This document shows positions 9,145-17,221 of a stretch of DNA of 28,269 nucleotides, one piece after another. The stretch is from NCBI GenBank assembly GCA_003500135.1, contig DNTA01000261.1, positions 1 through 28,269 of the forward strand, read 5' to 3'. The DNA comes from Cytophagales bacterium (GTDB lineage Bacteria; Bacteroidota; Bacteroidia; Cytophagales; Cyclobacteriaceae). The translations under genes and the position numbers were made by a program. Each line of letters begins with the position of its first letter. Positions within the stretch are counted from its first letter, which is position 1. The notes under the pieces are model-generated. The model searched no databases, was not told the DNA's origin, and saw only the letters and a list, made by a program, of their open reading frames with translations.

Positions 9145-9868
9145 GGCTTAATTTTCTTAATTCCTGATCAATAATTTGATAAACCTGTTCTTTTAGTTTT
9201 GGGAGGTCGTCCAAAGTTAATCCTTCCGTAGCAACAGGCTTTTCAAAAATCACCACTGATTTATGCCAACGCATGGCAAAGGTATCATCATCCGGCAAAA
9301 TTAACCAATTATATGGAATGATTACCGGAACAATAGGCGCTTGCTTTTCAATAGCCAACCGAAAGGCGCCATCTTTAAAACGTGCCATTTCAGGCGGGTT
9401 TTTTGCCATTATGCCACCTTCAGGAAAAATAATCAGGCTCTTGCCATGATCAAGCGCTTCCTTGGCTCTTTCCAACAGTGTATAAAAACTTTTGGGGTTT
9501 TCACGGTTTACACCGAGATGGATTCTTCTAAACATATAACCGAATACAGGTATTTTGGACAAAGAACTCTTGCCAACATAAATAGCGTCATTGGGTATGC
9601 GACCCAATATTGGTATGTCCAAGTATGAAAAGTGGTTGGCACAAAAGATATAATTCTGATTGGATTTAAGTTTTTCACGGTAATAGTACCGGTTTGGCAT
9701 GCCAATCATGGCAAAGAATGCCACTGCCCAAATCCGGTTGATGAAAAATACGACCTTTCCACGATGGTTGAGTTGTATGGCAATAAAAAAGAAAGGCATC
9801 AGCAGGAGAAACACCAGCGAAAAGCATATCAAAACGTACAGGCTGTAAGCTCTTCTCATCCAGATCAT
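9092..9868 (-). CDS. plsC: 1-acyl-sn-glycerol-3-phosphate acyltransferase
   Basis: 258-aa membrane acyltransferase that makes phosphatidic acid from lysophosphatidic acid in phospholipid synthesis. The N-terminal hydrophobic stretch (about 8-33, then 41-57) anchors it to the inner membrane. The catalytic HX4D motif is HFSYLD (His79, Asp84). The glycerol-phosphate-binding block is FPEGG (148-152), followed by RFKDGAF and VPVIIPYN, as expected for PlsC. ATG at 9868; a second ATG at 9859 is possible. Its last 53 bp overlap gatC. Exact acyl specificity, or a role in ornithine-lipid synthesis as in related acyltransferases, cannot be excluded from sequence. Confidence 0.88.
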   Translation of the reverse strand: MIWMRRAYSLYVLICFSLVFLLLMPFFFIAIQLNHRGKVVFFINRIWAVAFFAMIGMPNRYYYREKLKSNQNYIFCANHFSYLDIPILGRIPNDAIYVGKSSLSKIPVFGYMFRRIHLGVNRENPKSFYTLLERAKEALDHGKSLIIFPEGGIMAKNPPEMARFKDGAFRLAIEKQAPIVPVIIPYNWLILPDDDTFAMRWHKSVVIFEKPVATEGLTLDDLPKLKEQVYQIIDQELRKLSHENRQRYAPQIGTPGQA

Positions 9869-10083
9869 ATGACTGCAAATAAAGCGGGTTCTTCTAAATT
9901 TTACAATGAAAAGCTGTTCTACCCCCTATAATATCCGATAATTAAGGAGAAAGCGATTAGTTGACTATTCCACATAATTGAAATAGATGAAATATTATTC
10001 ACAATTTGACGTTTTATTTTCGTTTCAATTAAACATTATCTTCCAAAAGTGGTCTAACTTTTATAAATTACCATGTGATATTT

Positions 10084-11172
10084 ATGATGATGGAACTGGT
10101 GCGTGGAATCAAATACTACATTTTTAGGGTTGCCTATATCATGGTAGCGCTGTTCGCAGTGTCTTGCGATGAAGAAGATTTCGAGCCGGGAGACCTCATG
10201 TTAAGAAATCTAACTCAGGAAGAACAGCAACTCATCAATGCCTCCAATCAATACGCCATAGACCTTCTGGCCCTTCAGGCACAAAGCCGCAGCCAGGCTG
10301 TTTTTTCACCACTCGGAATAGGCATGAGCCTGAGTTTGTTTCAAAATGCGGCCAATGGAGACCAAAGACGGGCAATAGGAAATGAACTGGGAACACAAAT
10401 CCCTCCTTACAAACTCAACAAATCCTTCTACAAGCTGCTTACCATGATCGATGCAGTGGGTGATGACCGTAATATGTTCCTCAGAAATTCTATCTGGCAT
10501 CGCAATGTAATGGATCTCGATCCTGTTTTTGAAAGTGTCGCCATGGCATACTATCAAACAGAAGTATATCCTATTGATTTCAAAAGGGAAAAATCCAATA
10601 GCAAAGTAAAAGAATGGGTTTATCTGAATTCGGATGGAAAAATGGAAAGCGCTTCCGATTTCAGCATCACTGATGATCTTCGGTTTGTTTCGATTATGAG
10701 TTTGGAATCAGGGATTGAAACTTCCCGCATGAAATATTTTTCTGATGAAAAAGTACAATACTGGGAAGCGCCTTTGACCATCGGGCCGGTATCCATTCAG
10801 GTAATTCTTCCTAATGAGCCTCTGAGTGAAGCGTCTGAAGATATGCACCTGGGACTGATGGAGTTCTACCACAAAAAAGCGCTTCCCGCTAAATCCGGTT
10901 TTCCTGTTCAGCAACTTCAGTTTTCCGACAATGTAGAAGTAAGCCAGTTTTTCAAATTGAAACAGGATAATAATATTTTGCTCGAGCGCCTTTTTGCAAA
11001 ACCTTCAGATATTGATAAAATAAAAATAGAACAAAAACTTCAAATCAAACTTGGCGCCTCAACCCCGGTAAATATAGATTTTAACATTCCGAATAACACT
11101 TCAGGATTATTCTTTATCACTGATAATCACACCAGAAGTATTCTGTTTTGCGGAATATTTAATGGCAATTGA
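10084..11172 (+). CDS. serpin-like lipoprotein, divergent, with short reactive-centre loop
   Basis: About 362 aa. The hydrophobic leader ends in FAVSC, giving a lipidation Cys28. The body follows the serpin fold: NQYAIDLLALQAQ, VFSPLGIGMSLSLFQNAANG (the usual SPxSi..aL...GA.G block), FLRNSIWHRN...LDPVFE and KVKEWVYLNSDGKM, with the C-terminal signature GLFFITDNHTRSILFCGIF. Two things are odd. The hinge/reactive-centre segment, where inhibitory serpins carry a Glu-rich, Ala-rich stretch, reads IKIEQKLQIKLGASTPVNID and is roughly 15 residues short. The central asparagine-alanine-yF block is also degenerate. It is therefore probably non-inhibitory (inference). The start is one of three adjacent ATGs (10084, 10087, 10090); a GTG at 10075 is less likely. 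It stands alone between divergent plsC and the leu leader. Confidence 0.75.
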   Translation: MMMELVRGIKYYIFRVAYIMVALFAVSCDEEDFEPGDLMLRNLTQEEQQLINASNQYAIDLLALQAQSRSQAVFSPLGIGMSLSLFQNAANGDQRRAIGNELGTQIPPYKLNKSFYKLLTMIDAVGDDRNMFLRNSIWHRNVMDLDPVFESVAMAYYQTEVYPIDFKREKSNSKVKEWVYLNSDGKMESASDFSITDDLRFVSIMSLESGIETSRMKYFSDEKVQYWEAPLTIGPVSIQVILPNEPLSEASEDMHLGLMEFYHKKALPAKSGFPVQQLQFSDNVEVSQFFKLKQDNNILLERLFAKPSDIDKIKIEQKLQIKLGASTPVNIDFNIPNNTSGLFFITDNHTRSILFCGIFNGN

Positions 11173-11202
11173 TTTCATTTGCAATATTTTTTTAAATAAT
11201 TC

Positions 11203-11234
11203 TTGCCTTTTCGCAAAACAAGCGCTTACTTTTA
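11203..11234 (+). promoter_or_regulatory. candidate promoter of the leuA leader
   Basis: TTG (11203-11205), a 21-nt spacer and TACTTTTA (11227-11234) approximate the Bacteroidota consensus TTTG-N19/20-TAnnTTTG. Transcription would begin near 11240, about 30 nt before the leader peptide start, which suits an attenuator transcript. One base of the -7 box deviates and the spacer is slightly long. Confidence 0.4.
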
Positions 11235-11271
11235 TATCCATTAATCAAATTTGAAATTTTACATTATTACA

Positions 11272-11331
11272 TTGAATAAGCGCTACTCACTCAGCCTGAA
11301 CTTACTTGCACTGCTGCTTGACATGCTGTAG
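11272..11331 (+). CDS. leucine-rich leader peptide of leuA (attenuator peptide)
   Basis: A 19-codon ORF ending in TAG, about 80 bp upstream of leuA, encodes MNKRYSLSLNLLALLLDML if its TTG start is used. Eight of the 18 codons after the start are leucine (CTC, CTG, TTA, CTT, CTG, CTG, CTT, CTG), including L-L-A-L-L-L. This is the hallmark of a leucine attenuation peptide like enterobacterial leuL. No ATG is available in frame before the leucines; TTG at 11272 or TTG at 11251 could start it. The stop lies directly before an antiterminator arm and 35 bp before an intrinsic terminator, which gives the geometry needed for ribosome-coupled control. The peptide itself probably has no other role. Confidence 0.7.
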   Translation: MNKRYSLSLNLLALLLDML

Positions 11332-11398
11332 CGCCGGTTGGGTACTGCTTATATAAAATTATTTGGGCCATTCCCAACCTGGTGAATGGTCTTTTTTT
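11280..11398 (+). promoter_or_regulatory. leucine transcription attenuator of leuA
   Basis: Three competing pairings can be drawn. (1) GCGCTAC (11280-11286) with GTAGCGC (11328-11334), a 7-bp pairing spanning the Leu codons. (2) Antiterminator: CCGGTTGGG (11334-11342) with CCCAACC-T-GG (11373-11382), nine pairs with one bulged T. (3) Terminator hairpin 11366-11391. Pairing 2 occupies the loop and the last base of the 5' arm of the terminator, so 2 and 3 exclude each other. A ribosome that reaches the leader stop (11329-11331) would cover 11334-11342 and allow termination. A ribosome stalled on Leu codons leaves that arm free, so the antiterminator forms. The model comes from enterobacterial leu/his/trp operons; its operation here is inferred. 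Confidence 0.65.
11366..11398 (+). terminator. intrinsic terminator of the leu attenuator
   Basis: GGCCATTC (11366-11373) pairs with GAATGGTC (11384-11391; one G-U) around a 10-nt loop, followed by seven T residues (11392-11398). It ends 12 bp before the leuA ATG at 11411, so it can only act as a conditional terminator of leuA. Confidence 0.8.
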
Positions 11399-11410
11399 GT
11401 GGTAAACAAC

Positions 11411-12571
11411 ATGGATATGGACAAGGTATTTATTTTTGACACAACATTGCGTGATGGCGAGCAGGTGCCGGGCTGTCAGTTGAACACTGAAGAAAAAATT
11501 GAAGTGGCAAAGGCGCTGGAAGGTCTCGGTGTGGATATAATTGAAGCCGGTTTTCCCGTTTCCAGCCCGGGCGACTTTAAGTCTGTCGTGGAAATCTCCA
11601 AAGCGGTACGCGAACCTGTGATCTGTGGCCTGACCAGAGCAGTGGAAAAAGACATCACCGTGGCAGCGGAAGCACTTCAATATGCGAAAAGAAAGCGTAT
11701 CCATACCGGTATTGGCGCCTCGGATCTCCACATTTTCACTAAGCTTCGTTCCACCCGGGACAAAGTGCTCGAAAGAGGGGTGGAGGCCGTAAAGCTTGCG
11801 AAAAAGTATGTGGAAGATGTTGAGTTTTATGCTGAAGACGCCGGTCGCGCAGATTTGGATTATCTTGTTCAATTGGTCACCGCCGTAATAAAAGCAGGCG
11901 CTACCGTTGTAAATATTCCTGATACAACCGGTTACAACCTGCCTTGGGTATTTGGCGAGAAGATCAAATACCTGAAAGAAAATGTGCCTAACTTCGATAA
12001 TGCCATTATATCCGTTCACTGCCACAATGACCTTGGTTTGGCGACCGCCAACACCATCTCTGGTTTGGCCAATGGCGCCCGGCAGGCAGAAGTGACCCTT
12101 AACGGTGTAGGGGAACGTGCGGGCAATACCTCGCTTGAGGAAACGGTCATGATCATGAAAAGCCACAAGCGCCTGGGCCTCGATACCGGAATTGATACAA
12201 AGAAATTAAAACCCACCAGCGAATTGGTGTCATCATTGATGCGTATGCCGGTACAGGCCAATAAAGCGATTGTGGGTAAAAATGCCTTTGCGCACTCATC
12301 AGGCATCCACCAGGATGGTTTCCTGAAGAACCGGGAAAATTATGAAGTGATCAAACCGGAAGATGTGGGTGTGGACCAGTCCGAGATCGTGCTCACTGCA
12401 AGAAGTGGCAAGCACGCTTTGAAATACCGGTTACTGAATATAGGTTATGAAATCAAACCCGAACAACTGCCCGAAGTGTACGAGAAATTCCTGGAACTGG
12501 CAGATGTGAAAAGACAGATCGATGATAAAGACCTGCGCACAATGATGGAAAAAGAGTTTGTTTATAAATAG
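11411..12571 (+). CDS. leuA: 2-isopropylmalate synthase lacking the leucine-regulatory domain
   Basis: First committed enzyme of leucine synthesis: acetyl-CoA plus 2-oxoisovalerate gives 2-isopropylmalate. The 386 aa hold a DRE-TIM barrel with [13 protein letters not shown] (9-21), the metal-ligand block SVHCHND (201-207), [14 protein letters not shown] (231-244) and the subdomain block [12 protein letters not shown] (292-303). The family of about 510 aa ends in a leucine-binding regulatory domain. That domain is absent here, as in the short LeuA typical of Bacteroidota, so allosteric feedback by leucine is not expected. The ATG at 11411 is chosen because earlier in-frame codons lie inside the attenuator terminator. 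A related DRE-TIM synthase (homocitrate or citramalate) is possible, but the leucine leader strongly favours LeuA. leuB, leuC and leuD are not in the window. Confidence 0.93.
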   Translation: MDMDKVFIFDTTLRDGEQVPGCQLNTEEKIEVAKALEGLGVDIIEAGFPVSSPGDFKSVVEISKAVREPVICGLTRAVEKDITVAAEALQYAKRKRIHTGIGASDLHIFTKLRSTRDKVLERGVEAVKLAKKYVEDVEFYAEDAGRADLDYLVQLVTAVIKAGATVVNIPDTTGYNLPWVFGEKIKYLKENVPNFDNAIISVHCHNDLGLATANTISGLANGARQAEVTLNGVGERAGNTSLEETVMIMKSHKRLGLDTGIDTKKLKPTSELVSSLMRMPVQANKAIVGKNAFAHSSGIHQDGFLKNRENYEVIKPEDVGVDQSEIVLTARSGKHALKYRLLNIGYEIKPEQLPEVYEKFLELADVKRQIDDKDLRTMMEKEFVYK

Positions 12572-12595
12572 GCTTATTAGTTAACCATTCTGAAT

Positions 12596-12628
12596 AAAGG
12601 CGTTTTCTTGATGAATCCGCCCTTTTTT
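12596..12628 (+). terminator. probable terminator after leuA
   Basis: AAAGGCG (12596-12602) can pair with CGCC (12618-12621) and, past one bulged C, with the TTT of a six-T tract (12623-12628). The loop is 15 nt and the GC core only four pairs, so it is modest. Its position 25 bp after the leuA stop supports it. Confidence 0.5.
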
Positions 12629-12706
12629 AATTGCCAGTAAATTGTGGCGCTTTATCTTTTCTTTCCTGTGTAATGTTTAATAATTTAGAGTAGAAATAAA
12701 CACTCT

Positions 12707-14200
12707 ATGAAGAAAATTCTAAGCGCTGAGCAAACGCGCGATGTGGATGCCTATACCATTAAAATCGAGCCCATTGCTTCCATAGACCTGATGGAGCGAG
12801 CCAGCAGGGCTTTTGTCGATTGGTTTGTAAGCAATATGCCCGATCGACAGGTTATGGTGTTCTGTGGGCATGGAAATAATGGTGGTGACGGCCTGGCCAT
12901 TGCCCGAATGCTTCATACAAAAGGCTGGGGGGTTAAGGCTTTTATGGTTTCAAAAGAAAAAAAGAAAAGTGAAGACTGTGCCGTCAATCTTGAACGACTG
13001 GAAAAGATCATCCCGGTTAATGATATTAGTGAGGAGCAGGATTTTCCAGACTGCAATGAGGGTGGTCTTATCATTATTGATGCCATTTTCGGTTCAGGTC
13101 TATCACGTCCCGTTGAAGGCTTATATGCCGGACTTATTGAACATCTGAATATGGCCAGCGCCATACGGGTGGCGGTAGATATCCCTTCCGGGCTTTTTGC
13201 CGATCAGCCAACCGGAAGTGCAGTTCGTTTTAAGAGCGATTATTGCGTCACTTTCCAGCAGCCCAAGCTTAGCTTCCTGTGGGCAGAAAATAAAATACCT
13301 CATTTTGAAGCAGTGGATATCGGTTTGTCAAAAACAGCTATCTCAAACAGTGATTCCAAATATTATTATGTAGAAAAGGAAGATATTACATTTAAGGCAA
13401 GGGAAAAGTTTGCTCATAAGGGGGATTTCGGCCGGGTTCTGCTCATAGCAGGAAGCTATGGGAAAATGGGAGCTGCCGTTCTGGCGGCCCGCGCCTGTAT
13501 GCGCTCAGGTGCAGGGCTACTTACCGTGCACCTGCCTCAAAAGGGTTATGATATTGTGCAAACCACTTTCCCGGAAGCGATGTGCACTGTTTCGAAGGGC
13601 GACAGGTACATTACCGATTTACCGGATACAACGAATTATGATGTGATTGGTATTGGTCCCGGTATAGGTACAAATGCTGAAACAGCCGAAATGCTCAAAA
13701 AGCTATTTTCAACCACGGCAAAACCAATGGCGCTCGATGCCGATGCACTGAATATCCTTTCGGAAAATCCGGACTTGATCCAACAAATCCCTAAAGGATC
13801 AGTGTTTACGCCTCATCCCGGTGAATTTGCCCGGCTGATTGGGGGAATTGAGAATGACCTGCAAAGGTTGGAACGTCTCAAACAGTTCGCAATAGAACAT
13901 CAATTGGTTGTGGCGCTGAAAGGTGCGCATACGGCAGTAGCTACTCCAAACGGTAAAATTTATTTTAATGGCACGGGTAATCCTGGTATGGCAAGCGGGG
14001 GCAGTGGTGATGTTTTAACCGGAATAATTACGGCGCTTCTGGCACAAACTAGCGACAGTGTGGAGGCTGCGGTCAAAGGTGTTTTTATTCATGGTTTTGC
14101 CGCAGATTTGGCTGCCAATCAAAAGGGGCATCAGGGACTGATTGCTTCAGATATCATCGAAGCACTCCCCGAGGCCTTTATGACACTTACTAAAAACTGA
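12707..14200 (+). CDS. nnr: bifunctional NAD(P)H-hydrate repair enzyme (epimerase and ADP/ATP-dependent dehydratase)
   Basis: Metabolite-repair enzyme that restores damaged NADHX/NADPHX. The N-terminal half (1-215, YjeF_N/NnrE-like) epimerises the R and S hydrates; it shows GHGNNGGDG (54-62), IDAIFGSGLSR (124-134) and the DIPSG loop (158-162). The C-terminal half (225-497, ribokinase-like NnrD) dehydrates the S form; it shows HKGDFGRVLLIAGS (237-250), GIGPGIG (315-321), the TPHPGE motif (368-373) and the nucleotide/anion-hole block GNPGMASGGSGDVLTG (424-439). The 497 aa match the usual fused bacterial length of about 500. It is a stand-alone gene, 135 bp after leuA and separated from it by a probable terminator, and it converges on rarA. 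Confidence 0.95.
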   Translation: MKKILSAEQTRDVDAYTIKIEPIASIDLMERASRAFVDWFVSNMPDRQVMVFCGHGNNGGDGLAIARMLHTKGWGVKAFMVSKEKKKSEDCAVNLERLEKIIPVNDISEEQDFPDCNEGGLIIIDAIFGSGLSRPVEGLYAGLIEHLNMASAIRVAVDIPSGLFADQPTGSAVRFKSDYCVTFQQPKLSFLWAENKIPHFEAVDIGLSKTAISNSDSKYYYVEKEDITFKAREKFAHKGDFGRVLLIAGSYGKMGAAVLAARACMRSGAGLLTVHLPQKGYDIVQTTFPEAMCTVSKGDRYITDLPDTTNYDVIGIGPGIGTNAETAEMLKKLFSTTAKPMALDADALNILSENPDLIQQIPKGSVFTPHPGEFARLIGGIENDLQRLERLKQFAIEHQLVVALKGAHTAVATPNGKIYFNGTGNPGMASGGSGDVLTGIITALLAQTSDSVEAAVKGVFIHGFAADLAANQKGHQGLIASDIIEALPEAFMTLTKN

Positions 14201-14269
14201 GTTTTTCACTCCAATTAGGATTTTGCCCACTATATGCCGCAAAGTTTATATTGGCCTGACTTAGAGCGG

Positions 14270-15538
14270 TTAATATTGATATCTGTCTTTCCAGAAAAAG
14301 CGGAGCCTTTTCCTGAATTCTTCTTCACGGCTGTTTTGTCCCGGTTCATAAAATGCAGTTCCTGATATTTGATCAGGCAGAAATTCCTGATCTACAAAGT
14401 TATTGGGAAAGTCGTGAGCATATTTGTAGCCCTTACCGTAATCCAGGTCTTTCATCAGTTTGGTAGGTGCATTTCGTATATGCATGGGCACCGGCAAGTC
14501 GCCCGATTGTTTTAACGCGGCCTGGGCTTTGTTGATGGCTTGGTAGCTGGCATTGCTTTTGGGAGAGCATGCCAGGTAAATAACGCATTGCGATAAAATG
14601 ATCCGAGCCTCTGGATAGCCGATCATATTGACTGCCTGAAAGGCGTTAGTTGCCATGATCAGGGCGGTCGGGTTGGCATTACCGATATCTTCCGAAGCCA
14701 GTATGACCAGTCTTCGTGCAATAAATTTCACATCCTCTCCGCCTTCGATCATGCGGGCCAGCCAGTACACCGCAGCATTTGGGTCGCTGCCCCTGATGGA
14801 TTTAATAAACGCCGAAATAATATCGTAGTGTTGCTCGCCGGTCTTATCGTAGATCGCTATTTTTTGCTGGGCTACTTCAATCACCATTTCATTGGTGATC
14901 ACTACTGGTCCTTGGGCAACGGACTGAACGGTCAATTCCAGCAGATTTAACAGTTTACGGGCATCACCGCCGGATAAACGAAATAGGGCATCAGTTTCCT
15001 TCAGCTCGATTTCCCTTTTTTTCAAAATACTGTCCCCGGTAAGCGCCTTGTCCAGCAATAGCTTCAAATGCTCTTTTTCCAAAGGTTTTAACACATAGAT
15101 CTGGCAGCGGGAGAGCAGGGCAGAGTTGACTTCGAACGAAGGGTTTTCAGTAGTGGCGCCAATCAGGGTGATCACCCCTTTTTCCACTGCCCCCAGCAAG
15201 GCATCTTGTTGCGATTTGTTAAACCGGTGGATCTCATCAATAAACAGGATGATTTTGCCTGACCGCTTCGCACTGCCAATTACTTCGCGGACATCCTTTA
15301 CACCAGCGCTTATTGCACTAAGTGTTTTGAACGATTGATGCACTTCGTTGGCGATAATATTGGCGATGGTGGTTTTGCCTACCCCAGGTGGCCCCCACAA
15401 GATCATGGACGGCACCAGGCCCTGCTCAATATTCCTCCGCAATACGGCTTTTGGTCCCACGAGGTGGTCCTGTCCGATCAAATGATCCAGTTTTGTGGGT
15501 CTTATTCTTTCCGCTAAAGGTATATTACTATCAATCAT
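14270..15538 (-). CDS. rarA: AAA+ ATPase RarA/MgsA, replication-associated recombination protein
   Basis: RarA (MgsA; eukaryotic WRNIP1/Mgs1 family) acts at stalled replication forks with SSB and RecA-dependent repair. The 422 aa are full length. Motifs: the N-terminal PLAERIRPTKLDHLIGQDHL typical of the family, Walker A GPPGVGKTT (49-57), Walker B IILFIDEIHRF (96-106), sensor 1 with GATTENPSFEVN (127-138), and the arginine finger in LLSRC (141-145). The C-terminal half carries the RarA tetramerisation and winged-helix blocks, including SAFIKSIRGSDPNAAVYWLA, IVLASEDIGNANP-type sequence and MHIRNAPTKLMKDLDYGKGY. It is monocistronic, convergent with nnr (69 bp apart), with a long non-coding upstream region. 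Confidence 0.96.
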   Translation of the reverse strand: MIDSNIPLAERIRPTKLDHLIGQDHLVGPKAVLRRNIEQGLVPSMILWGPPGVGKTTIANIIANEVHQSFKTLSAISAGVKDVREVIGSAKRSGKIILFIDEIHRFNKSQQDALLGAVEKGVITLIGATTENPSFEVNSALLSRCQIYVLKPLEKEHLKLLLDKALTGDSILKKREIELKETDALFRLSGGDARKLLNLLELTVQSVAQGPVVITNEMVIEVAQQKIAIYDKTGEQHYDIISAFIKSIRGSDPNAAVYWLARMIEGGEDVKFIARRLVILASEDIGNANPTALIMATNAFQAVNMIGYPEARIILSQCVIYLACSPKSNASYQAINKAQAALKQSGDLPVPMHIRNAPTKLMKDLDYGKGYKYAHDFPNNFVDQEFLPDQISGTAFYEPGQNSREEEFRKRLRFFWKDRYQY

Positions 15539-16017
15539 GCCAAATCATTGTGTTTCTGTGTAAATGTGCAAGCTAAATTAAACAGAATAAAATCCCACTA
15601 TACTAATTGATGTCAATATATGCTATATGCAATTGGGTGTTCAGTGTATTTTTTGTCTGTGTAAATTTAAAATGTACAATATATAAATCTGCGCTTTAAT
15701 TTTATGATTTTGATAACCAAAGCCTGAATTAGTTATATTTGAATTAAGTTGTTGAATAACCGGAGTGATTTCATTTTGCAAATTATAAATGTGAATATCG
15801 ATAAAACTGACCCAGGCCAAAATCATATTGCAAAAAAATAACGAAAATTGATTGATAATACACCCGGATTTATGTATTTATGTATATCTAAATAGGAGTG
15901 GAAAGAAATGGTTTTGAAAAAAGAATAAGGGTATTTTGGCATGAAGAGGAGCTAAATATCATTCCCTTATCTTAAAAAAATTAAATTTCTCTAACATACT
16001 CTGATCAACGCACGCTG
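15539..16017. other. gene-poor intergenic region upstream of rarA
   Basis: About 480 bp of AT-rich DNA between the rarA start and the terminator of the tyrosine operon. It presumably holds the rarA promoter, but no convincing TTTG/TAnnTTTG pair was found. A 61-codon minus-strand ORF (15641-15826) has no recognisable features. The only local structure noted is an 8-bp tandem duplication (ATTTATGT twice, 15868-15883). Nothing else is seen. Confidence 0.6.
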
Positions 16018-16045
16018 AAAAAAGCCCCGCAGATGCGGGGCTTTT
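16018..16045 (-). terminator. strong rho-independent terminator of the tyrosine catabolic operon
   Basis: Near-ideal hairpin: AAAAGCCCCGC (to 16030), loop AGAT, then GCGGGGCTTTT (16035-16045). It has 11 perfect pairs and A/T tracts on both sides, so it works in either direction. It lies 25 bp past the hpd stop. Confidence 0.92.
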
Positions 16046-16069
16046 ACATTTTATTTTGTGTGTTCTTAT

Positions 16070-17209
16070 TTATAAAGTGCCTCTTAATTCCTGCTCGCGT
16101 TCAATAGCTTCAAACAATGCTTTGAAATTTCCTTTACCGAAAGATTTGGCGCCTTTGCGTTGAATGATCTCAAAAAACATTGTCGGACGAGGATTGACGG
16201 GCTTGGTGAAGATCTGTAAAAGATAACCTTCATCATCACGATCAATCAATATGCCGAGCTCTTTTAAGGGTTTCAGGTCTTCGTCAATCTCGCCGACGCG
16301 ATCCAGTACATCTTCATAGTATGTGTCGGGAACATAGAGAAAGTCAACTCCTCTGTCGCGAAGTGCCATCACTGTTTCAATGATATTGTCGGTTGCCACA
16401 GCAATATGCTGAACACCGGCGCCTTCATAAAAATCGAGGTACTCCTCAATCTGCGACTTTTTCTTTCCTTCGGCCGGCTCGTTGATCGGGAATTTGATGC
16501 GGCCATTACCATTACTCATCACCTTACTCATTAGTGCCGTATAATCCGTCGAGATCTCTTTGTCATCAAAGGAGATCAATTGGGTAAAGCCCATCACTTC
16601 GGCATAGAATTTCACCCAGGTATTCATTTCATTCCAGCCTACATTTCCCACCATGTGGTCGATGTATTTCAAACCGATAGGGGTAGGGTTGTAGTGGCTT
16701 TCCCATTTTTGGTAACCGGGAAGAAAGATACCATTGTAGTTTTTGCGTTCTACGAAAATGTGCACCGTTTCGCCATAGGTATGAATACCCGACATTCTCA
16801 CTTCGCCCAGATCATCGCTTAAGGTTTTGGGTTCAAAATACGGCCTGGCGCCCCTTTTGGTAGTTTCATCAAAGGCGCTGAAGGCATCGTCGACGAAAAG
16901 GGCCACAGCTTTTACCCCATCGCCATGCTTGTCAATATGTTTACCAATATCGGCGCCCGATTTCAATGGACTGGTCAGTACCAGACGTATTTTATCCTGT
17001 ATCAACACATAAGATTCACGGTCTTTAACCCCGGTTGATAATCCGGCATACGCCAGCGACTGAAAACCAAAGGCCGTTTTGTAGAAATGTGCTGCCTGCT
17101 TGGCATTGCCCACATACAATTCAATATAATCAGTGCCATTGATCGGCAGAAAGTCTTCCGCATCGGGAAATACTTTTTCAATTGGGGTAGTGTCGTTTTT
17201 AGTTTCCAT
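16070..17209 (-). CDS. hpd: 4-hydroxyphenylpyruvate dioxygenase
   Basis: Fe(II)-dependent dioxygenase that converts 4-hydroxyphenylpyruvate to homogentisate, the second step of tyrosine degradation. The 379 aa form two vicinal-oxygen-chelate halves: N-terminal YIELYVGNAKQAAHFYKTAF and C-terminal YIDHMVGNVGWNEMNTWVKFY. The three metal ligands are His185 (IDHMVGNV), His268 (GVQHIAVAT) and Glu347 (MFFEIIQR). The C-terminal product/substrate gate helix is present (GAKSFGKGNFKALFEAIEREQ). It is the last gene of the fahA-reductase-hmgA-hpd operon: its ATG lies 12 bp after the hmgA stop, and a strong terminator follows. Length and residues are normal for the bacterial/eukaryotic long type. Confidence 0.97.
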   Translation of the reverse strand: METKNDTTPIEKVFPDAEDFLPINGTDYIELYVGNAKQAAHFYKTAFGFQSLAYAGLSTGVKDRESYVLIQDKIRLVLTSPLKSGADIGKHIDKHGDGVKAVALFVDDAFSAFDETTKRGARPYFEPKTLSDDLGEVRMSGIHTYGETVHIFVERKNYNGIFLPGYQKWESHYNPTPIGLKYIDHMVGNVGWNEMNTWVKFYAEVMGFTQLISFDDKEISTDYTALMSKVMSNGNGRIKFPINEPAEGKKKSQIEEYLDFYEGAGVQHIAVATDNIIETVMALRDRGVDFLYVPDTYYEDVLDRVGEIDEDLKPLKELGILIDRDDEGYLLQIFTKPVNPRPTMFFEIIQRKGAKSFGKGNFKALFEAIEREQELRGTL

Positions 17210-17221
17210 ATGTAAATGCTT

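Noticed and set aside
11291..12166. 291-codon minus-strand ORF opposite leuA
   Set aside because: It is fully antisense to a well-identified enzyme, its product is compositionally odd (rich in His, Phe, Arg) and resembles no family. It is a shadow of leuA codon bias.
11411..12571. Homocitrate or citramalate synthase instead of LeuA
   Set aside because: The leucine-codon leader upstream and close agreement with short Bacteroidota LeuA sequences favour 2-isopropylmalate synthase, though family motifs alone do not exclude the others.
14190..14206. AAAAAC-TGA-GTTTTT hairpin at the nnr stop as a terminator
   Set aside because: Only six AT-rich pairs with a 3-nt loop overlapping the stop codon; too weak to call.
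15641..15826. 61-codon minus-strand ORF in the rarA upstream gap
   Set aside because: AT-rich, hydrophobic by composition, no start context and no family resemblance; open by chance in AT-rich DNA.
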